DNA of 64,000 nt, from positions 82,891,525 to 82,955,524 of the forward strand of contig CM043958.1 in NCBI GenBank assembly GCA_014529385.2, in the 5' to 3' direction. The DNA comes from Adiantum capillus-veneris. Lineage: Eukaryota; Streptophyta; Polypodiopsida; Polypodiales; Pteridaceae. This document shows positions 48,601-59,483 of the stretch, one piece after another; positions within the stretch are counted from its first letter, which is position 1; every line of letters begins with the position of its first letter. The position numbers and the translations under genes are program-made. Under the pieces are notes generated by a model. That model was not told the DNA's origin. It did no database searches and saw only the letters and a list, made by a program, of their open reading frames with translations.

Positions 48601-49530
48601 AAGTACCATGGCTTGCCAATGTCCATAGTGTCGGATAGAGATCCTAGAATGACCAGTAATTTCTGGAAGGGTCTCTTTGAGAATTTAGGAACAAGGCTAA
48701 ACTTCTCTTCGGCCTATCATCCACAAACTGATGGCCAAAGTGAAATAGCTAACCTAACTATTCTCGATCTACTAAAAGCCTATGTAACGGAAGTAGATCA
48801 AAGATCCCAATGGGAGAAGTACTTACCCTTAGTAGAGTATGCTTACAATAACACTGTACATACTTCTACAGGAAAAGCACCTTTCGAGGTAATTGAGGGA
48901 AGATCAAAAAGTCCCTTGCTACTTAAGGTACATGGGAAGATCTTCGCTGCAGATGAGTATAGCCGAGACCTACAAGAATCTTTCCAAAAGATTAAGGATG
49001 CTATCTCTATCTCACAGCAAAGGCAAAAGGCTGCTGCTGACAAGCACAGAAGAGCCCAAGCCTTTAAAGAAGACGATTGGGTCTTGTTAAAATTTCCCAA
49101 GGCTCGATTAAGGCACACGACGGGCAAGAATCCTACGGGCCACCAAAAGTACTATGCTAAACTAGCAAAAAGGTACTATGGTCCCTTCCAGATTCTTAGG
49201 CCAATCAATGAGATGGCCTATCAACTTAAGTTGCCCAATCATTGGCTCATACACAATGCTTTTCATGTGAGCCTTTTGAAGCCTTACAAAGGAGAGCCAC
49301 CTCAAGAACCAACTATTGAAGACCCACCGGAGATCGAGGACCACGAGGAGGTGCTGCAGCCCGAGTCCATTCTCCGACATGAAGACAAGGTATTAAGAGG
49401 CGGTAAGACTATCCGACGATATCTTATTAAGTTTAAGAATTATCCTTTTGAAGATGCTAGATGGATGCAAGGCATACAATTAAAGGATAACCTAAACCTT
49501 GTCAATGCTTACAATGCTTCCCAAGAGTAA
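45556..49530 (+). CDS. Chromovirus gag end-pol polyprotein
   Basis: A 1324-codon frame without stops. It starts within the gag overlap. It contains the gag C-terminus (ESIHKYVDKFWDLQLKA), a zinc knuckle CFKCGEQGHAYRACP (residues 158-172), protease DPGS (220-223), reverse transcriptase with VDYRALN and catalytic FFDD (566-569), RNase H (D715, EKELL, RTDHQSL), integrase with an H2C2 finger and DDE residues D966, D1027 and E1063, and a chromodomain near 1269-1320 (RHEDKV, RYLIKFKNYP). The D-D-E spacing fits the family. The chromodomain is thought to direct insertion to heterochromatin. The true start of translation is unclear because gag is rearranged, and the nominal ATG 45556 may be internal. 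Confidence 0.93.
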   Translation: MEEVVQAEEIQRGRDKVLTEWRSLKLSPNESIHKYVDKFWDLQLKATVFKKLDFGEQKQQFCAGLTEEMAEYVNSQRPRTISAVIHHTMVASRINFQTGGKRNNKPPENKGTNEPKGKDNVQKSPKGNSNKAKEKGVYKGKNKLSPEELERYRKDNRCFKCGEQGHAYRACPQKNNLQDPPRASLVEIQEEEIHQTHHKGSPLCHAWGKVREHDAFILFDPGSTHNFISMELATKLGIQSYEMGDILPADSAFKGQEASVTPLIGKLRLHVQGYVDKEDFFISPLKHEDVILGAPWFDRLAAHVKFPERRISFKFREKDMYIDAREMGNTIPIVHTPAFNKSIKSSISVYMIFVKDSQNEPNALAKENKSNQKELELSNFLKGFQDVFIDDIPCELPPKRGNDDHAIELLPGSSPPNKPPYRVSQAQQEEIMRQVHELIEKGMVRPSSSPFCSPVLLVQKKDGTYRMCVDYRALNRITIKNRFPVPRVEDLFDKLQGSTYFSRIDLKSGYHQIRIVDQDIVKTAFRTTFGLYEYIVMPFGLTNAPATFNRLMEKLFRPHRTFTGVFFDDIIIYSNSLEEHKQHLQVIFQVLRENKLYVNRKKSEFFLQEIQYLGHIISQDGIQMDPSKLEVIKGWPKPRNLHELRSFIGMCAYYRRFIEKFSQIAGPLHDLTKKNVRYTWSAKENNAFEKLKEKLISQPVLTLPDLSKPFEVQCDACGDCLGAVLLQEGHAIGYESRRLDPVEQALGIYEKELLAVLHALDSWKHYLLGTPFILRTDHQSLKYFMTQTKLSDKQMRWANFLSQFHFHIAHIAGKHNQVADALSRRPRVNAVSIATHNDLSSMIDEYAIDPDFRDVISALALGKKEEPFTLQDGYLLYGNRLCVTNSLREKVMYESHAPPYAGHRGIQSTLKGIETYFYWPTMKVNIHEYVSKCVVCQKTKFDRGKQLGLLQPLPIPNSPWESISMDFIFGLPKSIHGNTGIWTIVDRFSKQAHFIPVKKTIKAHQMATLFISQIFKYHGLPMSIVSDRDPRMTSNFWKGLFENLGTRLNFSSAYHPQTDGQSEIANLTILDLLKAYVTEVDQRSQWEKYLPLVEYAYNNTVHTSTGKAPFEVIEGRSKSPLLLKVHGKIFAADEYSRDLQESFQKIKDAISISQQRQKAAADKHRRAQAFKEDDWVLLKFPKARLRHTTGKNPTGHQKYYAKLAKRYYGPFQILRPINEMAYQLKLPNHWLIHNAFHVSLLKPYKGEPPQEPTIEDPPEIEDHEEVLQPESILRHEDKVLRGGKTIRRYLIKFKNYPFEDARWMQGIQLKDNLNLVNAYNASQE

Positions 49531-49873
49531 GCAAATGTACAAAATGTTAAAAATGAACAAAAATTTTTGTCTTATAAGACTTTCTTTTTCTTTATTTGTG
49601 CACAAAAATGAAGTAGTATGCATGCTTAGATCAAGTTTGCGGAGACGACGTCTCCCGAACACCAAGTAGAGCTTGTCACTCTACTATGGAAGACTGATAG
49701 GACTAATGTGCAGACATGCTTGCGGCAGCCTCAGGCTCTCAAGCGCCAAATGGACTAGTCATCCATTATGGAATGATGTCGTAGGGTAACATAGGGATCC
49801 TCTACCCGCTAAGAAAAGGACTCATGCATATGCTTTATCTTCTCTACACCATAGTCGAGGACGACTATGATTT

Positions 49874-49887
49874 CAAGAGAGAGGTAA
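49874..49887 (+). other. Polypurine tract of the chromovirus
   Basis: CAAGAGAGAGGTAA directly before the 3' LTR TG, the expected plus-strand primer site. Confidence 0.78.
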
Positions 49888-51484
49888 TGTCATAATAATC
49901 AATATCTAATTCTCCTAAATGATTTTCTCATATTAAACTGATCATTTAATGTGGGGAAGTGCCAAGGGAGAAAAAGCTAGAATATTGGTTAAGTTAGCAG
50001 ACCGGCCATAGTAGGGATCCAAAGGAGGGAAAATAGGGATCCAAAGGGGGGGCCATCTGCAAAAGAGCCATGTGAAACAATGGGCTAAAAAGACCCTAAG
50101 GTTCAGCCCATTAAGACTTCCAAAATGCTAAGGTTCCAAAATTCAAAGGTTGTGTCCAAAGGTCAACCTTAGGGAAAATTGGATGCTTAGTGTGTGCCCA
50201 AAAAGTCTTTCTGCATCCCTACAAGGGAGGGGGCGAGCCCCAAAGCTAGGGGATGAGAGAGAAAACCACACATACACACACAGGCTCCCTTTACACAAAG
50301 GGAATGAGGGACACATGTCAGCTCCCTAGGCCAGATGCCCACAAGGTGTGCCCAATTCCTATTGGAAGACCCTTGAAGTGGACCAATGAGAATTAAGCTA
50401 GAGTAAATCTAGTTTAATTAATTTAAAAACATTTAATAAAAGAAACCAATAAGAATTAAGTGTCCTAGAAGACTATTGGGCAGTCTCCCAAGGGGTCCAA
50501 TGAGCATTCAGAAGCCCCATGGCTTGCCTGATTCCTATTGGCCAGGAGGCAAAGGGGTCCAATGAGAGTTTAGTTTAATTATTTAATTATCTAAAGCTCT
50601 CACAAAAGGGGAAAGGGGGACACATGTCAGAAGGCTATCACTTATGCTGCTTAATTCCTATTGGCTTGACCTGGGGAGGTCCAATGAGGAAAAAGCCAGC
50701 CTAACTTAGCAGCTAGGGCTCGCCCAAGAGAGAGGGGGGGCTGATTTTTGCTTGGCATTCACTCTCACACTCTCACACTTGACCATGTGTGAAGGGAAAA
50801 ATACTCTATCTCCTCCCAAGCTTTAATGGAGAGCTCATCACCTACTCCAAGCTTGTGAGATAGAAGCCTACATCAACACTCTCTTGGCATGTGGATGCAA
50901 ATCCAACCAAGAGCCAAGCTTCAATGCATGCTCATCTTCTCTACCAAGCTAATTACTAAGCTAAGCTATGCTAATATGAGTGATTATGTGAGGAGATGTA
51001 CTTCTTTCTCGTAAGATACTTCTTTTTCCTCTCAATCTACTCTCATACCCTGCTAGCTCTCACCATCTTCGAAGGTGTGTGAGGTCTTGGGTCTGAGAAC
51101 GGGGATAATTCAAGTTGTGTTTGATTAAGTGTTTTGCTTGGTGTATGAAGCTTCCATCTTCATTGCACTAGCTAGTCTTGAAGGAACACAAAGAATTGTA
51201 TTGTACAATGTCTCTCTTGATGGGAGAAACCATAATACAAAGCCTTTTGGAGGGGGAACCGGCTCCATGCAAATCCGGTCCTCAACTGTTGTCAATAGCT
51301 TAATTGCTCTCTCTCTCTCTTTTGAAAGTATTGTCGATGCTATCTAACTAGGTGTTATGCTTTTTGTTGCTCTCTCCACCCAAGCACTCTTGTAATTCTC
51401 ATTAGGAATCTATTCTAATGAAATGCCCACTATGTTCATGCTAAATTCCGCTACACATAAGATTTTAGGCCATTAAATGTTACA
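49888..51484 (+). repeat. 3' LTR of the chromovirus
   Basis: Nearly identical to the 5' LTR over 1597 bp. Its end TGTTACA is followed by CCCTT, the target duplication. Confidence 0.95.
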
Positions 51485-52560
51485 CCCTTAGTAAACACAA
51501 GGATGTCATGAGGAAAGTCTTGCATCCTAGTGCTACACTAGCATATCAAAATGAGGCTTGAACTTATGATCAAGCCTACGGTGCTATTCTATACCCATGG
51601 TAGCCACAAGGATGGCATCAGGCTATGGCATCAGGCTAGCCTTGCATTCTAGTGCTACACTAGCCTATGCAAGTGAGGATCAAACTTAAGTTCAAGCCTC
51701 TTGGAATTAGTATCTCTAAAGGATGAGGCTAGAATTACTCCCTAGTGCTACAATGGCTTATACAGTTGAGGCTCGAACTTAAACTCAAGCCTCAAAGTGT
51801 TTTTCTATTCCTTTGGTATCCACAAGGATGTCATAAAGCTAGACATGCATAGTAGTGATATACTGACATATGTAGGCAAGGTCTGTACTTAAGTGCAAGA
51901 CTCTTCCCATTGTTTTCCACAAGGATTTTATTCTATGCCCTTGGTAGCTACAAGGATTTCATGAGGCTGACCTTTCACCCTAGTGCTACAGTACAAAATA
52001 CTCAAACTTTAGCTTGAGCCTAAAGATATTTTTCCATGTCCTTGATAGCCACAAGGATGTCATTAGATTGTCCCCTTGCATAGTAGGGCTACACTGCAAG
52101 CAAGGCTCTTGCCATTGGTAGCTACAAGGATGTTAGGAGGATAGGCTTGTATAGTAGTGCTTTGCTATACGAGCATAGAAAGTTAAGGCTCAAACTTAAG
52201 TTTGAGCCTAAATGTGTTATTGCATGCCCTTGGTAGTATCCTCAATGATGTCGTGCGGGTAGCATTGCACTATAGCGCTACACTAGCATAGACATGAGTG
52301 GCTCAAACTTAAGTTTGAGTCTCTTGCCATTGGTAGCCAAGAATCTGATGAGGCTACCTTTGAACCCTCGTGCTACACTGGCACATGTAGTTGAGGCTTA
52401 ACCTTAAATTTGATCCTAGAGCTATTATTCTTTGGCCCTGGTTAAGTCTCAAGCACTTGCATGATGCAACACTATCATGCTAAAATATCCACAAAAAGCT
52501 CATGGGGCCACACTAGAGTGGAATATGCTAGTGCTTTGATAGCATTAGAAGGTGAGGTTT
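51485..52560. repeat. Continuation of the palindrome-bearing array
   Basis: The unit cut by the chromovirus continues here: CACAAGGATGTCATGAGG, CTAGTGCTACACTAGCATAT, and palindromes, including a perfect GGCTCAAACTT plus inverted half at 52187-52208. Copies become sparser toward 52560. Confidence 0.85.
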
Positions 52561-53260
52561 AAGCTACATCAGTTCATTGTTCTAGTTTCTCAACAAGCAA
52601 ACAAGGCACCAAAAACGAGCTAAATATCAAAAGCAAAGAGTCTACGTCAAGTGACAATGCCACACTCAGTACCCAACCAAGTAAGTGTTGTTATCTATCT
52701 TTTTCTTTAAGTTTACTGATTAAGTACTTAATTAGAGCTTTAAAAAAAGTTAATTAAAGTATTTATTGATTAAGTACTCTTATTAGAGAATAGTCACTTA
52801 CTTTCAATTTATAGAGAGTGATTTTAGATGTAGCTATAGTTTGATTAACTTATTGAAAGAGTTTAAAATGTGTATCAAGGAGGCGATAGCAAAAAATTAT
52901 GAGTGTATGTAGTCATTCATGAAGAGGATTAAATAGAGATTAGAACTAATATAATGAGATTGAAGACTGAATTTTGAGATGCATTCAGAATTGAAAAAGG
53001 AAAATAGATTAGAGGAGAGGAAAAGGTTAGTATCTGAGAGGAGAGTAGAAGTTTAGGACCTGTGAATGTAATCTCCGAAGACAAGTTACAATGGTTAGTA
53101 GAATGAAATTTTGATTAATGCAGGTTTATGAGAGATTAAGAGGAAGGGAGGGAGTGATTATAAGAGGAGGCAAGGGAGATTACAAAGAGAGATTAGAAGA
53201 GATTAGGGAGTGATTAAGAGGAGTTGAGGGTAATTACACAGAAAGATTAGAAGAAGATAT
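52561..53260. other. No recognisable gene
   Basis: AT-rich, followed by purine-rich GAGATTAGAAGAG-type sequence at 53100-53250. No open frame with a motif was found. Confidence 0.5.
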
Positions 53261-53274
53261 CTCACACACACACA

Positions 53275-53309
<35 letters not shown>

Positions 53310-53560
53310 AAGAGGTGCACCTGGATAAGCCTTTCAAATTTGAAATTCAAATTTCAAATCTGGAAACCACTACTATAACAGATCTTCACTTGCAATTAAA
53401 AATAGAAACACACACACACACACACACACAGTGTGTTAATGTACAGCTTTTTGGGGTTGCCAATAGATACATAGAGGAGAGGGAGACGCGGAAGTAAAGA
53501 ACCTTACCTGTCACATCGTCGTCGGTTTTTTCACGGTCTACAAAAAAATCCAAACCCTTT

Positions 53561-53646
<86 letters not shown>
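53261..53646. repeat. Microsatellite group (CA, GA, GT)
   Basis: (CA)n at 53262-53278, (GA)n at 53279-53308, (CA)n near 53409-53430, (GT)n at 53565-53620 and (GA)n at 53621-53646. Short frames here are products of repeat translation. Confidence 0.93.
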
Positions 53647-54359
53647 ATAAATGTAGAGGTGTGAGAAAGAGCCTTGTGGGCCCCGAGCAGATGTGCAGAG
53701 GGCATGGAGACGCGGGAGTAAACGAATCTCACATGTCGCGCCGTCGTCGAATTCCCTATTATAATATAGAAGGTTTCAAAAGCATCAAAAAGGCTTTAAT
53801 AGGTTTTCCCACAAACCCTACCAAGGTTAGATTAGCAAACGCACATGTGTGGACCAAAACTAATGGTTTTCATAATGGTTAAAAGAAGTGGAAAAAAAAA
53901 ACATGTCACAAAAAACAGCATAACCTTTACATACAGAGTCCGATTGCAAAACTTTTTTAATGAGCATGTAGCCTGAGAGTGCCCCTATGATTTTGTGAAC
54001 AAATCCTGTTCAAAAAAACTGTTGCTACACACAAGTTTTATGAACAGTTTTCAAAAAAAGGACGTTTAAGGGGTCAAAAAATTCGACGAAGTTAGGGGGG
54101 TCTAGAACTAGTTTTTTAAGAGTTTTTGGAAAATAATACTCACAAGTTGGACATAGTTTTGACTTCCCATTGCTAAAACCTCTTAGGATCAGTGAGTGAG
54201 GGACCCGCCTCCACCAACCCTCTTGCTTAGCCGATTTCTTGGCACCTTTTTGCATGTAAAATTGTCCTGCTACAACACGTAAAACACCAGGACTATAATC
54301 ACCAAGACTCGATTTACACACAAAAAACTAAGAAAAAACCTCATTGTATTTTGAATGTC
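53647..54359. other. No recognisable gene
   Basis: Spacer before the weak repeat copies. A segment at 53703-53755 (GGAGACGCGGGAGTAAACGA...) resembles one at 53482-53530, an old local duplication. A minus-strand frame at 54025-54321 has no motif. Confidence 0.4.
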
Positions 54360-54960
54360 CATCAAGGCTCAATTGTCATAGCATAATCTCCAAGGCCACC
54401 TATACTCAAACTAATGTTCTATCCTAAAATAAAACTATATGACTAACTAGGCTCGAAATTAATTTTGAGCCACTCATGCAACTACTTTGAAGCCTCACCT
54501 TCTTGTAAGCTCCAACTCTTTAGATAGGTCATTCAAGAAAACTTAGGTTTGATGTAAAGATCATCATTACCTTGGCTCCAGCTTACAACTCTTCAAATGT
54601 ATAATGCAGCTCAAACTTCAATTTGAGTCTTGTTCCAAATTCAAGGCTACTTCAACATAGCTTGGGTTTTTTCTCACACCTCTTGTTGCTTGTTCATTTC
54701 TAACACTTGAATGTGCATCTATGCTCAAACTTGAGTTTGAGCCTTCTACCAAATTCCATGGTTTCCTCCATGTGACTTGGGCTCTATCTTGCAACCCGTG
54801 TGACAAGTATAGATTTCTATCACTTGGATGTACATTTAGGGTCAAACTTGAGATCGAGTCACCTACAAAATTCCATGCTTGCCTCTATGAAACTTTGGCT
54901 TTGTGAAACTCTTTTTAGCTAGGTATTTATAGCACTTAGATGTACATCTAAGTGCTAGAA
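54360..54960. repeat. Weak copies of the palindromic repeat
   Basis: GCTCGAAATTAATTTTGAGC, GCTCAAACTTGAGTTTGAGC and similar phrases at 54430-54860 resemble the palindromes of the main array, but have other centres (CTTGAG, ATTAAT) and no CTAGTGCTACA companion. Confidence 0.55.
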
Positions 54961-55138
54961 ATATCTAAGCTCAAATTCTACCATCCTCCATGGATTGACT
55001 CAACGTAGATTTGCTTAATTGAATTGGATGCAAGCTTTTGCCAAAATTGTGGTGTATCTTGGGAATGCATCAAATTTTGAGTTCTATGTTCAAACATACA
55101 ACTTTACTGATATCTCTTGATTTTCTCAAAAATTGCAG

Positions 55139-55617
55139 GGTCCAAAACAAGGTGATTTAGTGTTTCTTGTTGATGGTTCCACAAGGAAGGCTTGCGGGGT
55201 TATTCATTCCACTGATGCATCTCAACGTTGTACTTTTGAATTGATTGGTACAACATGTGTGGTGATACATGTACTAGAAAGTTTTGATGACACCTTCTTG
55301 ATTCCATTCTTCACAATGGATGCAAGAACCATGTCTCAAGCAGTTGGAAGCATCATCAAATGGCCATTGCATAATATTGTTATAGACAGAGGAAAATCTC
55401 ACACAATAGATGAGGATTTTCTTGTTGGTCAAGAGGATGGCTTGATAGATAGACCCAATTGGAAAGAGAAAAGAGTCATACTTTGGGTTGACAATAGATA
55501 TACAAAATTTGGTAACATAGTGGTATTGCTGGTCCACCCATATGAGGCTATAAATTGTACTGAACTAGGTGAGAGTAGCTTGGGTGTCATTGTGGAAGGG
55601 TCGATGCATCCACATTA
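55139..55617 (+). CDS. DUF8039-like exon (transposon-related)
   Basis: An exon-like frame follows an acceptor (AAAATTGCAG/GG at 55138). It contains GDLVFLVDGSTRKACGVIHS, CVVIHVLESFDDTFLIPFF and MSQAVGSIIKWPLHNIVI. The pattern of an initial hydrophobic strand, a G-V-I-H phrase, and an A-V-G-S-x-x-x-W-P ending resembles DUF8039-type domains found in plant transposon proteins. It ends in TAA at 55617. Coding-like sequence continues to 55746 (FENGDPLRKDTGSSPAIEG). It is followed by the DUF7869-like unit at 55770, which may be part of the same gene or a neighbour. Assignment is by pattern only. Confidence 0.45.
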
Positions 55618-55769
55618 AAGTGATATTTCAAGTTTGAATTTGGTAAGTTGGTCTATTAGGAAGCTCACATTTGAGAATGGTGATCCCTTGAGAAAAGACA
55701 CGGGATCTTCTCCTGCCATTGAGGGTATTCAAGATCCCCTCATGGTATAAATGGGAGATTCCCCTGACA

Positions 55770-57950
55770 GCTTATATGCTTCCAGTGATGAGTATGAGGA
55801 TGATGGCATAAATAACAACACTGAAACTAGTTTTGAAGAAGGTATCACTGCTACAGCACTAGGTCTTCTTCTTCATACTCAAAACAATAGAGAGCAGGAT
55901 GCCATTGCCGGTGACTATGATATCAGAGATGGGATAGGTAACAAAAAAAGTTATGTACACAAATTTAGGCCTAGGAAAAAAGCCAGTAATGCTTATGCTT
56001 TCAACAAACAATGTGATGCTTCAAACATTCATAAAGTTGCAACAATTTATTGTTGTGAGATGCGATGCTATTAGATTGGAAACAGATCCAAAATCATGCA
56101 AGCCAGGATAGACTTTTGGGGACAAAGCTACACTAGCCGATGCACATTTGTATTGGATTGTATGAGCATAGCTTATAGAAAAGATGAAGAAGAGGAATTC
56201 TTTGAGTTTACTTTTGACGGAAAGAAGGTATGTAATAAAGCATGGTATGTAATGCATGGAATAGGAAAGTCAACATTTTACAGGTTGCCCAAGAAATTCT
56301 TGGATGGAGCATGCAATGGCAATCATGGAAACACTAGAATAATAAGGAAGAGCTTCACACATGTTGAGATGGAAAAAGCACTCATACTAGGCTTCATAGA
56401 TAATAATGCAGATCAAATGCCACATAAGTCAAGGACAACCATGCATGACACTCAAGAAACTCAACATGTTCTACCAACGATGTACAAATAAGCGGACATC
56501 TTGCGAGAAGTAAATGACACACTTGTCACAATGGAATACAAAACGTTGTCACCACCAATATTTTCAAGGTTGTGGAACACAGTCTTCAAGACAGTCACTT
56601 TATCAAAATCAAGCACATTCTCTAAATGTGACATTTGCACATCAATAAAGGTCAAGATAGAGTCTACCAAAAATCAAGTGGAGCATGCTAGACACATGGC
56701 ACAGAGGAGAGCACACAGCAACAAATGAGCTGTGAAAATTTGTACTATGCTTGGAGTAGCTCTTTAGAAATGAATTCAACCAAGCTCTTGTGCATTATAC
56801 ATGGCAAGATGGACCAGAGTAAGACTGTTATACCACAAATTAAACCACTTTGAAAATCTCTCAATGGAGTTGAGAAGCTTCTAGTATCCTTGACAGGAAT
56901 GCTCACTCATGGACATGGACAAACATCTTATGGTCACTTTGCATTGGGATTATGGCTGAGTGATCCCAACTTCACAATTGCATCTCTCTCAATATGTCTA
57001 AGAAACTTAGAAAGAAGATATAAACACATGTTTGGTGACTTGAGCTTAGAAAACTCAAGTGTAGAACCACGAGAAAATCTTTTTCACTATGTTTTGTCTA
57101 CCACTTCTATCTATCACCATATGAAAGTGCTTAAGGAGAAAAACCAGTACTGCAAGGAACAGAGTGCTCAGAATGAAGAGACAGAGACTGATGTAATCAC
57201 AAATGTGAATGTGGACACTGAGAATTTTGCTACTAGAAATGGAAATGATAGTCCAAGGATGAAATCAATATTTGCTACTAATGCACATGTATAGGAGGAT
57301 GGCAATGTATTTGGGTCCAAGAGGTTGCCAATAACAATGTTGTTGCAACTTGACAATTGTGGTTCTGAAAATAAGAATCGATATGTGTTTGCATACCTAT
57401 CATTGTTGGTTGCACGAGAAGTATTTGACACAATGCAGCTTCGCTTTCTTATGGTTGGTCACACTCATGAAGACATTGATGCATTGTTCAGTCGCCAATA
57501 TCTCATAAATAGGTATGTATTTCAGGAAGAAGCTGAGGGCATGAAATTCACTTACAAATGTACTGCTAGAATGTGTGTTTGAACCAATCCAACTATCAAT
57601 GAGAAAATTATTTTAGAACGTAACAAGTAGGAACAAAACCCGTTGATAGATAGTTACAAGACAAATGACATAACCATGCTAGGACTAGACCATTTCTTGC
57701 CTGAAAAGCTAAGAATGTTGTATAGTATCCTGAATAAATATTATTGTACTAACAATTTGGTGTGCGATTGATTTTTTATGGGATTGACACGACGACAAGC
57801 GGTTGATGTTGCCTAGTACCTGTCTTCCCACAATGTCAAGATGTGTTCTAATGCATTTGTCTTGTTGGATGGTGGCAGGTATAAACTTCAGTCTTGTTCA
57901 TTAGAGGATTCGTTGCCACAACCTTTGTATCAAAATGATATACTATGATC
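55770..57950 (+). pseudogene. DUF7869-like transposon-derived gene, copy 1
   Basis: Broken frames in order: an acidic start (YASSDEYEDDG), a basic segment (KFRPRKKASNAYAFN), a segment with FDGKKVCNKAWYVMHGIGKSTFYR, a Cys pair (SKCDICTSIKVK), a helical middle part (LTGMLTHGHGQTSYGHFALGLW), a segment with HMKVLKEKN, then LQLDNCGSENKNRYVFAYLSL and FLMVGHTHEDIDALFSR. The last two, with D-N-C-G-x-E-N-K-N and G-H-T-H-E-D-I-D, are signatures of the DUF7869 family, thought to have an RNase H-like transposase core. After 57500 similarity to copy 2 stops, and unrelated coding-like sequence (MGLTRRQAVDVA) follows. Stops and frameshifts make it a pseudogene. Confidence 0.6.
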
Positions 57951-58046
57951 ATTATTATAAATGAAAATGATTTTGCATATATCAAAAGTGCTTCGTTTTC
58001 TTGGTATTTAGTATACAGTTTGTATATCGAAGGGGATTTCTATAAT

Positions 58047-59460
<1,414 letters not shown>

Positions 59461-59483
59461 AGAATAAGAGGAGGAGGAAGAAG

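Larger units (their letters stand above)
42825..51484 (+). mobile_element. Ty3/gypsy chromovirus, complete with LTRs
   Basis: The 8,660-bp element has LTRs of 1595 and 1597 bp that differ by about four substitutions plus microsatellite length changes by eye. It is flanked by the 5-bp duplication CCCTT (42820-42824 and 51485-51489). The primer binding site, gag, pol with a chromodomain, and polypurine tract are all present. It is inserted into the palindromic array. Pol is a 1324-codon frame without a stop. Gag is rearranged, with a frame break near 45600. The similarity of the LTRs marks a recent insertion. The chromodomain identifies it as a chromovirus. Confidence 0.96.

Noticed and set aside
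45249-49380. Minus-strand frames in the chromovirus
   Set aside because: Antisense shadows of gag and pol.
41462-52560. Array considered as CRISPR
   Set aside because: Units are degenerate, spacers are conserved and not unique, no cas genes are present, and the sequence is of a plant nucleus.
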